Below are positions 5,261 through 5,504 of a stretch of DNA of 5,504 nt, piece after piece. The stretch's first letter is position 1. Every line of letters begins with the position of its first letter. A model generated the notes under the pieces. It had not been told where the DNA came from. It was given only the letters and a program-made list of their open reading frames with translations, and searched no databases. Origin of the DNA: Acholeplasmatales bacterium (GTDB taxonomy: Bacteria > Bacillota_I > Bacilli_A > Acholeplasmatales > Anaeroplasmataceae); contig CAAGJD010000178.1 of NCBI GenBank assembly GCA_900770055.1, forward strand, positions 1-5,504, written 5' to 3'. Both the position numbers and the translations under genes were made by a program.

Positions 5261-5504
5261 TTACTCAAAATTTCTCGATTTTCTATTAAAATTTTTGGCT
5301 TTTATTCTCTTTTAGAGATAGCAAGCATACACACTCAAAAGGATAATCACCATCAGTGCTAGAAACTCTATTTAATATGGTAAAACATATCTACATATTA
5401 GATTTTATTATTAATGCGGATTAATTATAATTCAAGAATAAGTGAGATAATTCTTGTTATGTCATTATTTCTAACATAGTTATATCTATTTTTATCTTCT
5501 ATAG
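5261..5504 (-). other. Degenerate coding remnants upstream of the broken nucleotidyltransferase
   Basis: No intact gene is visible. On the minus strand 5390-5286 is an open frame without a good start, coding for residues including NRVSSTDGDYPFECVCLLS and ending KENKSQKF at a stop. This looks like the C-terminus of some protein whose 5' part is gone or lies in another frame; I cannot name the family. A second frame, 5301-5245, encodes KPKILIENREILSKLFNQ and probably holds the N-terminal residues of the nucleotidyltransferase before a frameshift. The stretch 5391-5504 is AT-rich with stops in the frames I read, and shows nothing I can call. Interleaved frames of this kind suggest accumulated indels in accessory DNA. 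Confidence 0.35.

Noticed and set aside
1..5504. CRISPR arrays, tRNA or rRNA genes, riboswitches, insertion-sequence ends
   Set aside because: I saw no spaced direct repeats, no tRNA-like folds, no recognisable riboswitch core, and no transposase frame or terminal inverted repeat pair.

Overview
The window is very AT-rich (roughly 70% A+T), uses strong Shine-Dalgarno sites of the AGGAGG type, and encodes anaerobe-type proteins: a rubredoxin-first rubrerythrin, a CoA-disulfide-reductase-like flavoprotein fused to a rhodanese, and a DUF134/NifX fusion. This points to a Clostridium or close relative in the Firmicutes. All supported genes lie on the minus strand, so the text below runs from high to low coordinates.

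Right part (about 4300-5504): a nucleotidyltransferase of the AbiEii/AbiGii toxin family whose 5' end is decayed. The family motif GGTALR is still encoded upstream of the first usable start codon (a TTG), but the frame is then cut by a stop and no normal start is available. No antitoxin gene is visible. Short coding-like scraps in other frames lie on both sides, so this looks like eroding accessory DNA. A perfect 10-bp hairpin with T-tracts at 4254-4292 separates it from the next block.

Middle part (2690-4137): a good promoter (TGGAAA, 17-nt spacer, extended TGCTATAAT) drives a two-gene regulatory unit. The first gene fuses a DUF134 helix-turn-helix domain to a NifX/NifB-like metal-cluster-binding domain, with a Cys-rich linker and a His/Cys-rich tail. 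It overlaps by ATGA a Crp/Fnr-family regulator with a conspicuous Cys motif (GECCIMSASC) in its sensor domain.

Left part (1-2692): the 93-bp gap after the regulator holds a second promoter with a perfect TATAAT, a poor -35 and a 15-bp imperfect palindrome (TGTGAC-TAA-GTCTCA) centred about 41 bp upstream of the predicted transcription start. This is the place and type of site expected for class II activation by a Crp/Fnr protein. It leads into a tightly packed operon: thioredoxin, single-domain rhodanese (ATGA overlap), CoA-disulfide/persulfide reductase-rhodanese fusion (TAATG overlap) and, 25 bp on, a reverse-type rubrerythrin that runs off the window.

Taken together the 1-4137 block reads as a thiol/persulfide and peroxide defence module with its own redox- or sulfur-responsive control. 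The protein families are recognised from motifs. The regulatory link and the sulfur signal are inference.
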